Origin: Sphingomonas sp. 37zxx
Lineage (GTDB): Bacteria; Pseudomonadota; Alphaproteobacteria; Sphingomonadales; Sphingomonadaceae
Direction of reading: 5' to 3'
Length of the DNA stretch: 64,000 nucleotides
NCBI RefSeq assembly: GCF_000786205.1
Contig: NZ_JROH01000004.1
Coordinates: 1-64,000 of the forward strand
Each line of letters starts with the position of its first letter. The first letter of the stretch is position 1. Below the pieces are notes generated by a model, which was not told the DNA's origin, searched no databases, and saw only the letters and a program-made list of their open reading frames with translations. Both the position numbers and the translations under genes were made by a program. Shown here piece after piece: positions 10,467 to 21,683 of this stretch.

Positions 10467-10837
10467 GCGCGAAGGCCCGGAAGGGTCGGAAGGCTACAAA
10501 AGCTACAGTACGTACCCCCCGGATTCGCCCCTTCCGGGTGATGGCGGGGGGTGCGGATGGCGGCGCGATGGCTGTCGCTGGCGTCGAAAAGCGACGTCGG
10601 GTGCGATGAGTTCGACGGCGTGGCGGAATACTGGGCGTAAAGCGAATACATGGGGGCTGACCTAGCCGAATGGCGACGTGTAGGACAGCACCAACCATCG
10701 GGGCGGCCAGCCGCGTCCGACAGCAGCGGCCCTATTGGAACATAGCGTGAATCGGGCTACTCCAGCGATGATCGGAAATCCGAATCGGTCGGCGGAGCAA
10801 TCGTTCAACGCGGCGCAATCGAAGCAGGACGACACCA
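10467..10837. other. 371-base intergenic region
   Basis: The longest gap without a convincing gene. Apart from the inverted repeat next to the RsmB-type start, I see only short frames with implausible composition, no tRNA cloverleaf and no T-rich terminator. It separates a core gene from the methyltransferase/GIY-YIG pair and probably holds divergent promoters. An AGGA at 10825-10828 sits nine bases before the methyltransferase ATG and is its likely ribosome-binding site. Confidence 0.6.
10476..10538 (-). promoter_or_regulatory. Inverted repeat in the RsmB-type gene leader
   Basis: CCCGGAAGGG at 10476-10485 is matched perfectly by CCCTTCCGGG at 10529-10538. The intervening 43 bases also contain a short direct repeat, GCTACAAAAGCTACA. 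It lies 10-72 bases upstream of the start codon and could form a leader stem-loop in the transcript. Whether it regulates anything or is a scattered genomic repeat cannot be told from this window. Confidence 0.4.
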
Positions 10838-12013
10838 ATGACCGAACCGCGCACCTTCTACGAATTCTTCGCGGGCGGCGGCATGGCTCGGGCGGGATTG
10901 GGAAGCGATTGGCAGTGCGTGTTCGCCAATGATTTCAGCGAGATGAAGGCCAAGGTCTATACCGACAATTGGGGTGCCGGGCATTTTCACCCCGGTGACA
11001 TCGCAGCGGTTTCCACCGAAAACCTGCCTGGCCGCGCCGATCTGGCCTGGGCATCATTTCCCTGTCAGGATTTGTCGCTGGCGGGCGGGATGCGCGGACT
11101 GGGCGACGCTTCGGCAACGGCGGCGACGCGATCGGGCACTTTTTGGCCATTCTGGTCCTTGATGACCAAGCTTCAGGACGACAAGCGCGGTCCGCGCGTA
11201 ATCGTGCTCGAAAATGTGGTGGGCGCGATAACGTCGAAGCAAGGGCGCGACTTCGAGGCGATTTGCCGGGTGCTGGCCGACGCGAAATATCGGTTCGGGG
11301 CAATGGTGGTCGATGCGAAATGGTTTTTACCGCAAAGCCGGCCCAGATTATTCTTCGTCGCCATTGCCCAGGACCAGTTCGTGCCGGGCCATGTGATCCA
11401 TGCGGAGCATGATCCGCTTTGGCATCCGGCGTCGCTCAGGGCTGCGGTCGGGCAATTGCCCAAGGCTTCGCGCAAGCAATGGCTTTGGTGGAAATTGCCC
11501 CAGCCATCGGCTCGCAAGCTCGGGCTGGCAGACCTGATCGAGGACGAGCCGACGGGCTGTGCCTGGCATTCGCCGCAGCAAACCAAGCAATTGCTGGCGA
11601 TGATGGCTCCGCTGCACCAGCAAAAGCTAGAAGCAGCGCGCGCGACCGGGGCGAAGCGGGTCGGCGGCGTCTATAAGCGGACCCGGCTCGACCATGCCGG
11701 GGTGAAACGGCAACGCGCCGAAGTGCGGTTCGACGATATTGCGGGGTGCCTGCGAACGCCGGCGGGCGGATCGAGCCGGCAGTTGATCATCGTCGTCGAA
11801 GGGAGGACCACCCGATCACGATTGCTGTCGCCGCGCGAGGCGGCGCGGTTGATGGGGCTGAGCGATCAATATCGGCTGCCCGATCGCTATAACGACGCCT
11901 ATCATGTCGCGGGTGACGGCGTCTGCGTGCCGGTCGTTCGGCATCTGGAACGGCATCTACTGTCGGAAATCCTGGCTGCGAACGAGCGCGGCGCATTGGC
12001 AAGCGCGGCATAG
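10838..12013 (+). CDS. DNA (cytosine-5) methyltransferase
   Basis: Predicted to methylate C5 of cytosine in a specific DNA sequence. The 391-residue protein shows the C5-MTase motifs in order: SAM-binding FFAGGGMARAG (residues 10-20), FANDF (29-33), motif IV FPCQDLSLAG with catalytic Cys76, motif VI LENV (124-127), motif VIII QSRPRLFFVA (166-175) and a C-terminal motif X-like HVAGDGVCVPVV (356-367). The target-recognition region (about 180-310) is short, ending in CLRTPAGGSSRQ. Only nine bases separate it from a GIY-YIG nuclease-like gene, so the two probably form one operon and perhaps a restriction-modification system. The target sequence cannot be predicted by reading. Confidence 0.92.
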   Translation: MTEPRTFYEFFAGGGMARAGLGSDWQCVFANDFSEMKAKVYTDNWGAGHFHPGDIAAVSTENLPGRADLAWASFPCQDLSLAGGMRGLGDASATAATRSGTFWPFWSLMTKLQDDKRGPRVIVLENVVGAITSKQGRDFEAICRVLADAKYRFGAMVVDAKWFLPQSRPRLFFVAIAQDQFVPGHVIHAEHDPLWHPASLRAAVGQLPKASRKQWLWWKLPQPSARKLGLADLIEDEPTGCAWHSPQQTKQLLAMMAPLHQQKLEAARATGAKRVGGVYKRTRLDHAGVKRQRAEVRFDDIAGCLRTPAGGSSRQLIIVVEGRTTRSRLLSPREAARLMGLSDQYRLPDRYNDAYHVAGDGVCVPVVRHLERHLLSEILAANERGALASAA

Positions 12014-12022
12014 CCCCAAAAG

Positions 12023-12607
12023 ATGATCGATCTTTCGTTTCGGCGGGCGGCGGTGAAGACCCTGACCAATCAGATCGGCTGCTATGTGCTGTGCGATCTC
12101 GACGATGTTCCGCTATATGTTGGCCAGTCGCGCGACGGCATCCGCGCTCGCGTGAACCGTCATCTGACATCGGCGCGATCGGACATCATCGCCAATCGGC
12201 AGATCGATGTGTGGGAAATCGCCTATGTCTGGACCTATCCGGTCGAGCAGGTGGCCGATATTGGCGGCCTGGAAGATCGGCTGTTCCATGCCTTTCACGC
12301 GCGATCGGCATTGATGAACGGCAAGGTGCCGCCCAAACCCGCGATTGCCGAGCCATTGCCCGATCCGTTTCAGCGGGTGCAGGTGATGGCGGATGCCGAA
12401 ATTCGCGAAAAGCTGGACCCGGCCCTGAGGCTGCCGCGCCAGGCCGAGCATTATTCGCAGATTGTCGGGCATTTCCTGGCGGTGAAGAACTCGCGCGAAA
12501 TCGCAGGCGCGATCGAGGCGCATTTCCAGCGGCTGCAACGCTATCACCGCGAGCTGCTGAAACTGGGTCAGGCAATCGAGGGTGATAGCGAAGAGGCCGA
12601 AGGCTAA
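12023..12607 (+). CDS. GIY-YIG nuclease-like protein paired with the methyltransferase
   Basis: A 194-residue protein whose first 100 residues fit a GIY-YIG domain: IGCYVL (18-23, in place of GIY), LYVGQS (31-36, the YIG motif), an arginine-rich helix ending in RHL (Arg41, Arg43, Arg46, His47), a candidate metal-ligand Glu84 in GGLEDRLFHAFH and a conserved-type Asn99 in LMNGKVPP. The C-terminal half is helical and charged and I do not recognise it. Known type II restriction enzymes of this fold (Eco29kI, Hpy188I) are of comparable size. Adjacency to a cytosine methyltransferase suggests the restriction partner, but a DNA-repair or structural role is possible. The start has only a weak AAAAG upstream, consistent with coupling to the preceding gene. 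Confidence 0.75.
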   Translation: MIDLSFRRAAVKTLTNQIGCYVLCDLDDVPLYVGQSRDGIRARVNRHLTSARSDIIANRQIDVWEIAYVWTYPVEQVADIGGLEDRLFHAFHARSALMNGKVPPKPAIAEPLPDPFQRVQVMADAEIREKLDPALRLPRQAEHYSQIVGHFLAVKNSREIAGAIEAHFQRLQRYHRELLKLGQAIEGDSEEAEG

Positions 12608-12631
12608 GCCGGCGGGTGCCCGGCCCGCTGC

Positions 12632-15213
<2,582 letters not shown>

Positions 15214-15219
15214 GGCCGC

Positions 15220-15666
15220 ATGGACTGGGACAATCCGGGGCTGTGGTGGATCGCCGCCGGCGCGGTGCTGGCAGCCGTCGAGCTGCTGGTGCCCGGCGTG
15301 TTCCTGGTCTTCGTCGCGATGGCGGCGGCGATCACAGGCGCGTTCCTGTTGCTGTTTCCCGATTTGCCGCTTGCCGGCCAATTGGCGAGCCTTGCCGTGT
15401 GGAGTGCGGTGACGATCGCGATCGGGCGGCGCTGGTATGTCGATTATTCCCCCGACAGCGCCGATCCGCTGCTCAACGATGTCGGCGCGCGGATGCTGGG
15501 CGCGACGGTGATCGTCGTTTCGTCGAACGCCGACGGCAGCGGGCGCGTGCGCGTTGCCGATGGCGAATGGCCCTCGCGCGGGCCGGTGCTGCCGGTGGGC
15601 GCGGCGGCGCGCGTCGTCGGCGTCCAGAATACCACGCTTATCATTGAACCGATTTCCCCGGAGTGA
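15220..15666 (+). CDS. NfeD family protein
   Basis: A small membrane protein of 148 residues. Two or three transmembrane segments lie in the first 75 residues (LWWIAAGAVLAAVELLVPG, then FLVFVAMAAAITGAFLLLF). A C-terminal soluble OB-fold domain (about 90-148) follows, with GRVRVADGEWP and QNTTLIIEPI strands. NfeD proteins partner stomatin-like proteins encoded next to them and may modify their assembly. This is the short form without the N-terminal ClpP-like protease domain. It sits in an apparent operon with the SPFH gene upstream; the DUF885 gene begins five bases after its stop codon. Confidence 0.92.
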   Translation: MDWDNPGLWWIAAGAVLAAVELLVPGVFLVFVAMAAAITGAFLLLFPDLPLAGQLASLAVWSAVTIAIGRRWYVDYSPDSADPLLNDVGARMLGATVIVVSSNADGSGRVRVADGEWPSRGPVLPVGAAARVVGVQNTTLIIEPISPE

Positions 15667-15670
15667 CCGC

Positions 15671-17485
15671 ATGAATCTCGACCGCCGCCAATTATTGCTC
15701 GCCACCGGCGCGACTGCCGCGCTCACCGCGATGCCGCTGTGCGCGGCGCAAGCCACTGCCGATGTGCGCGCACAGGCGCTGATGGACGGGATCGCCGAGG
15801 AATATCTGCTGCGCTCGCCCGAAAGCGCGACCGCGCTCGGCATCGACACCGGCGCGCGCGCTGGGCTTAAGGCACGCGCATCGGATCGATCGAGCGCTGG
15901 ACGGTTGCACCAGGCGGCATGGACCAAGAGCGCGCTCGATCGGCTACGCGCGCTCGATACCGCCGCGCTGTCGCCGGCGATCCGCACCGATGTCGAGGTC
16001 GCGACCACCGCCTATGCCACCGCGATCGACGGCTTTGCCTTTCCCTATGGCGCAGTCGCGGTCGGCGGGTGGCGCAACGGGCCTTATGTCGTCGCGCAGA
16101 ATATGGGCGCGTATCTCGACGTGCCGAAATTCCTCGACGCCACGCACAAGGTCGAAACCAAGGCCGATACCGACGCTTATCTGTCGCGGCTGGCGGCGTT
16201 CGCCGACAATCTGGATGGCGAGACCGAGCGGCTGCGCGATGCGCGCGGACGGGGGGTGATCGCGTCGGATGTGCTGATGGACAAGACGCTGGCGTCGATC
16301 AAGATGACGCGCGCCGGGCCGGCGAAGGACTGGCTGGTTGTCGAATCACTGGCACGGCGGACCAAGGCGATCCCCGGTGACTGGGCCGCGCGCGCCGAGA
16401 AGATCGCGACCGCCGACGTCGCGCCTGCGCTCGATCGCCAGATCACCGAACTGGAGCTGCATCGCAAGGCAACCAACGCCGATGCCGGGGTGTCGAAATT
16501 CAAGGACGGCCCCGATTATTACGCCTGGACGCTGCGCGCGGCGACCACGACGCGGATGACCCCCGACGAAATCCACGCCATGGGCCAGGACGAATTGCAG
16601 CGGCTGCAAGGCGAGATGGACGGCATCCTCAAGACGCTTGGCTATACCAAGGGCAGCGTCGGAGAGCGGATGACGGGCCTGGGCAAAGACCCGCGCTTTC
16701 AGTTCGCCGCCGGTGATGCCGGGCGCGCCGAGATCATGGCGATGATCCAGGCGACGATCGCCGATGTCCGCACCCGCCTGCCCCGTGCGTTCGGCGCGCC
16801 GGTAAAAGGGATCGTCGAGGTGAAGCGGATCGCGATCGCCGAGCAGGAAGGCGCGCCGCTCGCCTATGGCGGCGCGGGGACGATCGACGGATCGGTGCCG
16901 GGGCGTTTCTGGATCAACCTGAAAGACCCCGCGCTCCACACTAAATACAGCCTGCCGACGCTGACCTTTCACGAATCGATCCCCGGCCATGTCTGGCAGG
17001 GTGAGTATGCGCAGAAGCTGCCGCTGCTACGCTCGCTGATGGGGTTCAGCGCGATGGGCGAAGGCTGGGCGCTCTATGCCGAGCAATTGGGCAACGAACT
17101 GGGGGTGTATGACAATGATCCGGTCGGGCGGCTGGGCTATCTGCAATCGATCGCGTTTCGCGCGTGCCGGCTGGTGGTCGATACCGGGCTGCACACCAAG
17201 CGCTGGACCCGCGACTATGCGATCGACTGGTTCGCGCGGACCAACGGGTCGTCGGTGGGCGAAGTGACCAGTGAGGTCGACCGCTATTGCGCGTGGCCGG
17301 GCCAGGCATGCGGCTACAAGATCGGGCATAGCGAGATCAACCGGCTGCGGACCAAAGCGCAGGCCGATCTGGGTGCGCGCTATGACTTCAAGGCTTTCAA
17401 CGATGCGGTGGTCGGCGGCGGCGGGGTGCCGCTGACGGTGCTGGCGGGCAATATCGATCGCTGGACGGCGGCGCGGCGGGGGTGA
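15671..17485 (+). CDS. Exported DUF885 family protein, putative zinc peptidase
   Basis: A 604-residue protein with a twin-arginine-like start (NLDRRQLLLATGATAAL) and cleavage near AQA, implying export. The DUF885 body contains HESIPGH at about residues 434-440, resembling the zinc-binding helix of gluzincin peptidases, followed by GEGWALYAEQLG, where the glutamate would be a further ligand. Sphingomonads encode many DUF885 paralogues; the substrates are not established. The start is the ATG at 15671; the frame is open for 39 codons upstream, but these overlap nfeD out of frame. Peptidase function is inferred from the motif. Confidence 0.88.
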   Translation: MNLDRRQLLLATGATAALTAMPLCAAQATADVRAQALMDGIAEEYLLRSPESATALGIDTGARAGLKARASDRSSAGRLHQAAWTKSALDRLRALDTAALSPAIRTDVEVATTAYATAIDGFAFPYGAVAVGGWRNGPYVVAQNMGAYLDVPKFLDATHKVETKADTDAYLSRLAAFADNLDGETERLRDARGRGVIASDVLMDKTLASIKMTRAGPAKDWLVVESLARRTKAIPGDWAARAEKIATADVAPALDRQITELELHRKATNADAGVSKFKDGPDYYAWTLRAATTTRMTPDEIHAMGQDELQRLQGEMDGILKTLGYTKGSVGERMTGLGKDPRFQFAAGDAGRAEIMAMIQATIADVRTRLPRAFGAPVKGIVEVKRIAIAEQEGAPLAYGGAGTIDGSVPGRFWINLKDPALHTKYSLPTLTFHESIPGHVWQGEYAQKLPLLRSLMGFSAMGEGWALYAEQLGNELGVYDNDPVGRLGYLQSIAFRACRLVVDTGLHTKRWTRDYAIDWFARTNGSSVGEVTSEVDRYCAWPGQACGYKIGHSEINRLRTKAQADLGARYDFKAFNDAVVGGGGVPLTVLAGNIDRWTAARRG

Positions 17486-17518
17486 TTGGACAAGTGACAC
17501 TCGGGTCAGGCCGCTCCC

Positions 17519-18598
17519 CTACCCTTCCGGGCGGGACGCCATTGGCTCGACCACTGCTCGCGTCCTCGGCAAAGCCTCGGGCATCTCTTCGCGGATGAAC
17601 GCCAGCAGTGCTTCGCGAATGTCGCAGCGCAGGTCGAAGGTGGTGCTGGCATCCCTTGCCGTCGCCAGGATGCGGACTTCGATCGCATCGGGCTTGGTAT
17701 CGGTGACCTGCACCCCCTGGGCGCGGCCATCCCAGCGCGGATTCGCGCGGATGACCTCCTCGGCCTTTGCCCGCAGGCGCGGGATGTCGGTGGTGGGGTC
17801 GAGCCACAGGAATACCGAGCCGAGCAGTTTCGACGTGCTGCGCGTCCAGTTCTGGAAGGATTCCTCGAGGAATTTGGATACCGGCACCACCAGCCGCCGC
17901 TCGTCCCAGATCGCGATGACGACATAGGTGAGGCGGATTTCCTCCACCCTGCCCCATTCGCCATCGACAATGACGACGTCGTCGATTCGGATCGGCTCGG
18001 TAAACGCCATCTGGATGCCGGCGATCAGGTTCTTGAGCGCGGGCTGCGCGGCGGCACCGACCGCAAGGCCGACAATACCCGCCGATGCCATCAGCGTGAC
18101 GCCGACATTGCGGATGCTGGGGATACTCAGCAGCATCAGGCAGATGGTGATAAAGCCGATGAGGAAGATCACGATCCGCCCCAGGATCACGCTGCGGGTG
18201 CGGCGGCGGCGCGCGGCCAGATTGTCGGCGACGCTCATGTCGGAGGTCAGTTCGATCGAGCGGCTGATCGCGCGGACCATCGCAATCGCCAGCCAACCCA
18301 GGATGCCGGGCACGATCAGCCCGGCAAGCTGAGTCCACAACATGTCGCTGAGCGGCATCAGGTGGAGGAACCGCCGGACGAATGCCAGCGCGATCGCCAC
18401 CGCCAGCCAGCGCGCCGGGCGACGCGCCTCCTCGACGAACACATCGTCCGACGATGATGGGGTGCGCGCGGCAAAGCCGCGAAGCAACCGAAAGCCGACC
18501 GCGTGAACGATCAGCGCGATCAACACCGCCAGCGCGGTAATGGCCAGATTGATGAGCGGGGCGGGAATGTCCCAGGCGGCAATGTCGAACGAAGGCAT
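17519..18598 (-). CDS. MscS family mechanosensitive channel
   Basis: An inner-membrane small-conductance mechanosensitive channel of 359 residues. Hydrophobic segments lie near residues 12-40, 62-80, 90-108 and 135-160. The pore-lining helix is rich in small residues (ASAGIVGLAVGAAAQPALKNLIAG), and the beta domain follows (IRIDDVVIVDGEWGRVEEIRLTY). A soluble alpha/beta C-terminal domain completes it. Family members release solutes on osmotic downshock. The ATG at 18596-18598 sits directly after a strong palindrome that separates it from the next minus-strand gene. Confidence 0.92.
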   Translation of the reverse strand: MPSFDIAAWDIPAPLINLAITALAVLIALIVHAVGFRLLRGFAARTPSSSDDVFVEEARRPARWLAVAIALAFVRRFLHLMPLSDMLWTQLAGLIVPGILGWLAIAMVRAISRSIELTSDMSVADNLAARRRRTRSVILGRIVIFLIGFITICLMLLSIPSIRNVGVTLMASAGIVGLAVGAAAQPALKNLIAGIQMAFTEPIRIDDVVIVDGEWGRVEEIRLTYVVIAIWDERRLVVPVSKFLEESFQNWTRSTSKLLGSVFLWLDPTTDIPRLRAKAEEVIRANPRWDGRAQGVQVTDTKPDAIEVRILATARDASTTFDLRCDIREALLAFIREEMPEALPRTRAVVEPMASRPEG

Positions 18599-18642
18599 GA
18601 GCGGAGGAACGGTAGGTACGCCACCGAGTTCCCTTTGCAGCC

Positions 18643-18670
18643 GTCACCGCCGGCACGCTGCCGGGGTGAC
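18643..18670. repeat. GTCACC palindrome, hairpin-forming
   Basis: GTCACC, one unpaired G, CCGGC, a five-base loop, GCCGG, GGTGAC: an 11-pair stem between two minus-strand genes. It lies just downstream of the small exported-protein gene, so it may end or protect that transcript. There is no T tract, so it is not a typical intrinsic terminator. Its ends resemble the GTCAT/C-CCC ends of palindromic repeats common in these genomes. Confidence 0.55.
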
Positions 18671-18681
18671 AGCGGCACGGA

Positions 18682-19101
18682 TCAGGCCGCTATACCATCG
18701 GTACAACGCACGCGGACGCCCTTGGTCTCGATCAGCGCCTTTTCGCCAGGTGCGACTTCGACGCGGCCATCGCCTTTGTTGGTCGAAATCGTCAGGATCA
18801 TCGGGCGATCGATCGCGCAGCGGAAATTGCCCTTCACGATCTGGCAGGCGTTCTGTAGTGCCGCTTGATCCTCGATCGGAGTCGTCTCGGTCGGCTCGAC
18901 TTGGAACGCGATCGATCCGGTGCCGCCGATAAGCGCGCCCTTCAAACCGTTAACGAGGCGGCCCTGATATAGTTTCGGATCGCTGGTTGGGCTGAGGCCG
19001 ATCTGCGGCGCAAGGCGCGCGCACAGGCTTTCCTGAACCGAGTTGGCGCTAGCACCGCTGCCTGCCAACATCGCCATCACGCCGATTGCAATTTTCCGCA
19101 T
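18682..19101 (-). CDS. Small exported protein of unknown function
   Basis: I do not recognise this family. The 139-residue product begins MRKIAIGVMAMLAGSGASA, a clear signal peptide cleaved before NSVQES. Four cysteines remain in the mature part (SLCARL, NACQIV, NFRCAI, VRCTDG), suggesting two disulfides and a periplasmic or secreted location. The frame stays open for 106 codons upstream but reads the reverse of pckA with low-complexity Arg/Ser/Pro content, so the ATG at 19099-19101 is the real start. It is transcribed in the same direction as pckA, 85 bases downstream of it. Confidence 0.65.
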   Translation of the reverse strand: MRKIAIGVMAMLAGSGASANSVQESLCARLAPQIGLSPTSDPKLYQGRLVNGLKGALIGGTGSIAFQVEPTETTPIEDQAALQNACQIVKGNFRCAIDRPMILTISTNKGDGRVEVAPGEKALIETKGVRVRCTDGIAA

Positions 19102-19186
19102 CACCCTGCCCCCAAAGCCTGCCGCTGCCGATCGAGCGGCAAACCTTGAGGGTAGAGGCGGTATATTACATTTTGATTGCCACCAC

Positions 19187-20803
19187 TTACTCGGCCGCTT
19201 CGGCCACCGCGCGCGGCCCGCTGGCGCGCACGCCTTCGTCGACATGCGATTCGAACGGCGCGAAGTTTTCGATGAACAGGTCCACCAGCCTGGCGGCGGT
19301 TTCGTCATAGCCTGCCTTGTCGGCCCAGGTGTCGCGCGGGTTGAGGATCGCGCTGTCGACGCCGGGCACCGATACCGGCACTTCGAAGCCGAAATTGGGA
19401 TCGGTGCGGAAATCGCCATCGTTCAAGCTGCCGTCGAGCGCGGCGTTGAGCAATGCGCGGGTCGCCTTGATCGGCATGCGGCTGCCGACGCCATATTTGC
19501 CGCCGGTCCAGCCGGTGTTGACCAGCCAGCAATCGACCTGCCCGCGCGCGATCCGCTGTTTGAGCAAATTACCATAGACCGAGGGGTGACGCGGCATGAA
19601 GGGCGCACCGAAGCAGGTCGAGAACGTCGCCTCGGGCTCGGTTACGCCCATTTCGGTGCCTGCGACCTTGGCGGTGTAGCCCGACAGGAAGTGATACATC
19701 GCCTGGTCGGGGGTGAGCCTGGCGATCGGCGGCAGCACGCCAAAGGCATCGGCGGTGAGCATCACGATGTTGCGCGGGACCGGCCCCATATTATCGGCGC
19801 TGGCATTGGGGATGAAATCGATCGGATAGGCGGCGCGACTGTTTTCGGCGAGCGTCGCGTCGTCGAGGTCGAGGATGCGCGTTGCCGGGTCCATCACGAC
19901 GTTTTCGAGCACGGTGCCGAACCGCTGGGTGGTGGCATAGATTTCGGGCTCGGCCTGCGGCGACAGGCGGATCGTCTTGGCGTAGCAGCCGCCTTCGAAA
20001 TTGAAGACATGGGTGTCGGACCAGCCATGCTCGTCATCGCCGATCAGCGTGCGGCTGGCATCGGCGCTCAAGGTCGTCTTGCCGGTGCCTGACAGGCCGA
20101 AGAACACCGCGGTATCGCCCTTTGGCCCGATATTGGCCGAGCAATGCATCGGCATCACCCCCTTTTCAGGCAGCAGATAGTTGAGCAGCCCGAACACCGA
20201 TTTCTTCATCTCGCCGGCATAGCGGGTGCCGCCGATCAAGATCAGCCGGTCGGTGATGTTGACCGCGATCACCGTTTCGCTGCGGCAGCCATGCCGCGCT
20301 GGATCGGCGCGGAAATCGGGCAGGTCGATGATCGTATAGTCGGGGATGAAATCGGCGAGATCATCGGCTTGCGGGCGGACCAGCATCGTGCGGATGAACT
20401 GGCTGTGCCACGCCAGCGTGTTGATGACGCGCACCTTCACGCGATGTTCGGGCTGCGACCCGCCGAACAGATCCTGGACGAAGAGCGTATCCTGGCGCCC
20501 GAGCTGTTCGAGGAAATCGGCCTTGAGCCGGGCAAAGGCATCGGGCTCCATCGGCTTGTTCGCCCCGCCCCACCAAATGGTATCGGCGGTAGCGCTATCG
20601 CGGACGGTGAACTTGTCCTTGGCCGATCGCCCTGTATGGCGACCGGTTTCGACGACCAGTGGTCCGTTGGCGGCAAGATGTCCTTCGCCGCGGATCAGCG
20701 CTTGTTCGATCAGGGCGGCACTGCCCAGGTTCCAATGCTGCAGCGCAACTGTGGCAAATCCTTGCGCGGCCAGATCATGACGCGCCGCTGGATGATTTAT
20801 CAT
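19187..20803 (-). CDS. pckA: Phosphoenolpyruvate carboxykinase (ATP)
   Basis: Converts oxaloacetate and ATP to phosphoenolpyruvate, CO2 and ADP, the entry step of gluconeogenesis. The 538-residue form starts at [10 protein letters not shown], preceded by a GGGAGAAG ribosome-binding site. The kinase P-loop [13 protein letters not shown], the upstream [14 protein letters not shown] strand, the metal and substrate segment [12 protein letters not shown] and the adenine-binding region RMPIKATR all fit the ATP-dependent family. Its start faces chvI across 166 bases. In rhizobia ChvI/ChvG regulates pckA, so the divergent arrangement may be meaningful. Confidence 0.97.
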   Translation of the reverse strand: MINHPAARHDLAAQGFATVALQHWNLGSAALIEQALIRGEGHLAANGPLVVETGRHTGRSAKDKFTVRDSATADTIWWGGANKPMEPDAFARLKADFLEQLGRQDTLFVQDLFGGSQPEHRVKVRVINTLAWHSQFIRTMLVRPQADDLADFIPDYTIIDLPDFRADPARHGCRSETVIAVNITDRLILIGGTRYAGEMKKSVFGLLNYLLPEKGVMPMHCSANIGPKGDTAVFFGLSGTGKTTLSADASRTLIGDDEHGWSDTHVFNFEGGCYAKTIRLSPQAEPEIYATTQRFGTVLENVVMDPATRILDLDDATLAENSRAAYPIDFIPNASADNMGPVPRNIVMLTADAFGVLPPIARLTPDQAMYHFLSGYTAKVAGTEMGVTEPEATFSTCFGAPFMPRHPSVYGNLLKQRIARGQVDCWLVNTGWTGGKYGVGSRMPIKATRALLNAALDGSLNDGDFRTDPNFGFEVPVSVPGVDSAILNPRDTWADKAGYDETAARLVDLFIENFAPFESHVDEGVRASGPRAVAEAAE

Positions 20804-20969
20804 ATTTAACTTCTCCCGCGACCTGGATCGTCGCACCTGTTTTATTGTTGCCCGGCGCTTATTGATTGAGCCTGATTTCGTCAAATGCTGGGATTGCGCG
20901 GGTGATTGAGCCGCGTCCCGGTTTGGGCTAGGCGATGGATATGGTCCGCAGCAGCGCGTGGAGACACGC
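20804..20969. promoter_or_regulatory. Divergent pckA / chvI promoter region
   Basis: 166 bases between two divergent starts. The pckA-proximal half is AT-rich (TTTTATTGTTG around 20839-20849, GCTTATTGATTGAG around 20857-20870), as expected for a promoter. I could not assign -35 and -10 boxes with confidence. Since relatives of ChvI control gluconeogenic genes, a ChvI site here is plausible but is an inference. Confidence 0.4.
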
Positions 20970-21683
20970 ATGAACACCGCATCGATCGCGCTCGTCGACG
21001 ACGATCGCAACATCCTCGCATCGGTATCGATCGCCTTGCAGGCCGAAGGGTTTCTGACCCGCGTCTATTCGGACGGTGAGGCTGCGCTGAAGGCATTGGT
21101 CGACAATCCCCCCGACCTGGCGGTGCTCGACATCAAGATGCCGCAGATGGACGGACTGGAACTGTTGCGCCGGCTGCGCGAGAAATCGGCGGTGCCGGTG
21201 ATCTTCCTGACCAGCAAGGACGATGAGCTCGACGAAGCCCTCGGCCTGGCGATGGGGGCCGATGACTATATCTCGAAACCGTTCAGCCAGCGGCTGTTGA
21301 TCGCGCGGATCCGGGCGATCCTGCGCCGCACCGAAGTGGCGGTGCCCGGCGAACATGGCGAGGCGGCCGCGCCGCCGCAGCCGGTGATCGAGCGCGGGCG
21401 GCTGGCGATGGACCCAGCGCGCCACCGCGTCACCTGGGGCGGCGAGAATGTGACGCTGACCGTCACCGAATTCCTGATCCTCGAGACGCTGGCGCAGCGC
21501 CCCGGCATCGTGAAGACGCGCAACCAGCTGATGGATGCCGCCTATCACGACGACATCTATGTCGACGACCGGACGATCGACAGCCATATCAAACGCATCC
21601 GCCGCAAGTTCCGCCAGGTCGACCCCGAATTCGACGCGATCGAAACTCTATATGGTGCGGGCTATCGCTTTTCCGACGACTGA
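20970..21683 (+). CDS. chvI: Two-component response regulator ChvI
   Basis: OmpR-family transcription factor, partner of ChvG, controlling envelope and acid-stress genes in alphaproteobacteria. The 237 residues comprise a receiver domain (acidic pocket DDD at 10-12, phosphoacceptor Asp54 in [11 protein letters not shown], Thr and Lys in FLTSK and YISKPFS) and a C-terminal winged helix ([19 protein letters not shown] to the [17 protein letters not shown] recognition helix). The ATG at 20970 places the receiver strand correctly. The end overlaps chvG by 32 bases. Confidence 0.95.
   Translation: MNTASIALVDDDRNILASVSIALQAEGFLTRVYSDGEAALKALVDNPPDLAVLDIKMPQMDGLELLRRLREKSAVPVIFLTSKDDELDEALGLAMGADDYISKPFSQRLLIARIRAILRRTEVAVPGEHGEAAAPPQPVIERGRLAMDPARHRVTWGGENVTLTVTEFLILETLAQRPGIVKTRNQLMDAAYHDDIYVDDRTIDSHIKRIRRKFRQVDPEFDAIETLYGAGYRFSDD

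Noticed and set aside
10467..10837. Possible tRNA or small RNA in the longest gap
   Set aside because: No cloverleaf, no T-loop consensus and no terminator with a T tract. The same check in the other gaps found no RNA gene.
10735..10932. Small frame in the gap before the methyltransferase
   Set aside because: Runs into the methyltransferase in another frame, has no ribosome-binding site and reads like random sequence.
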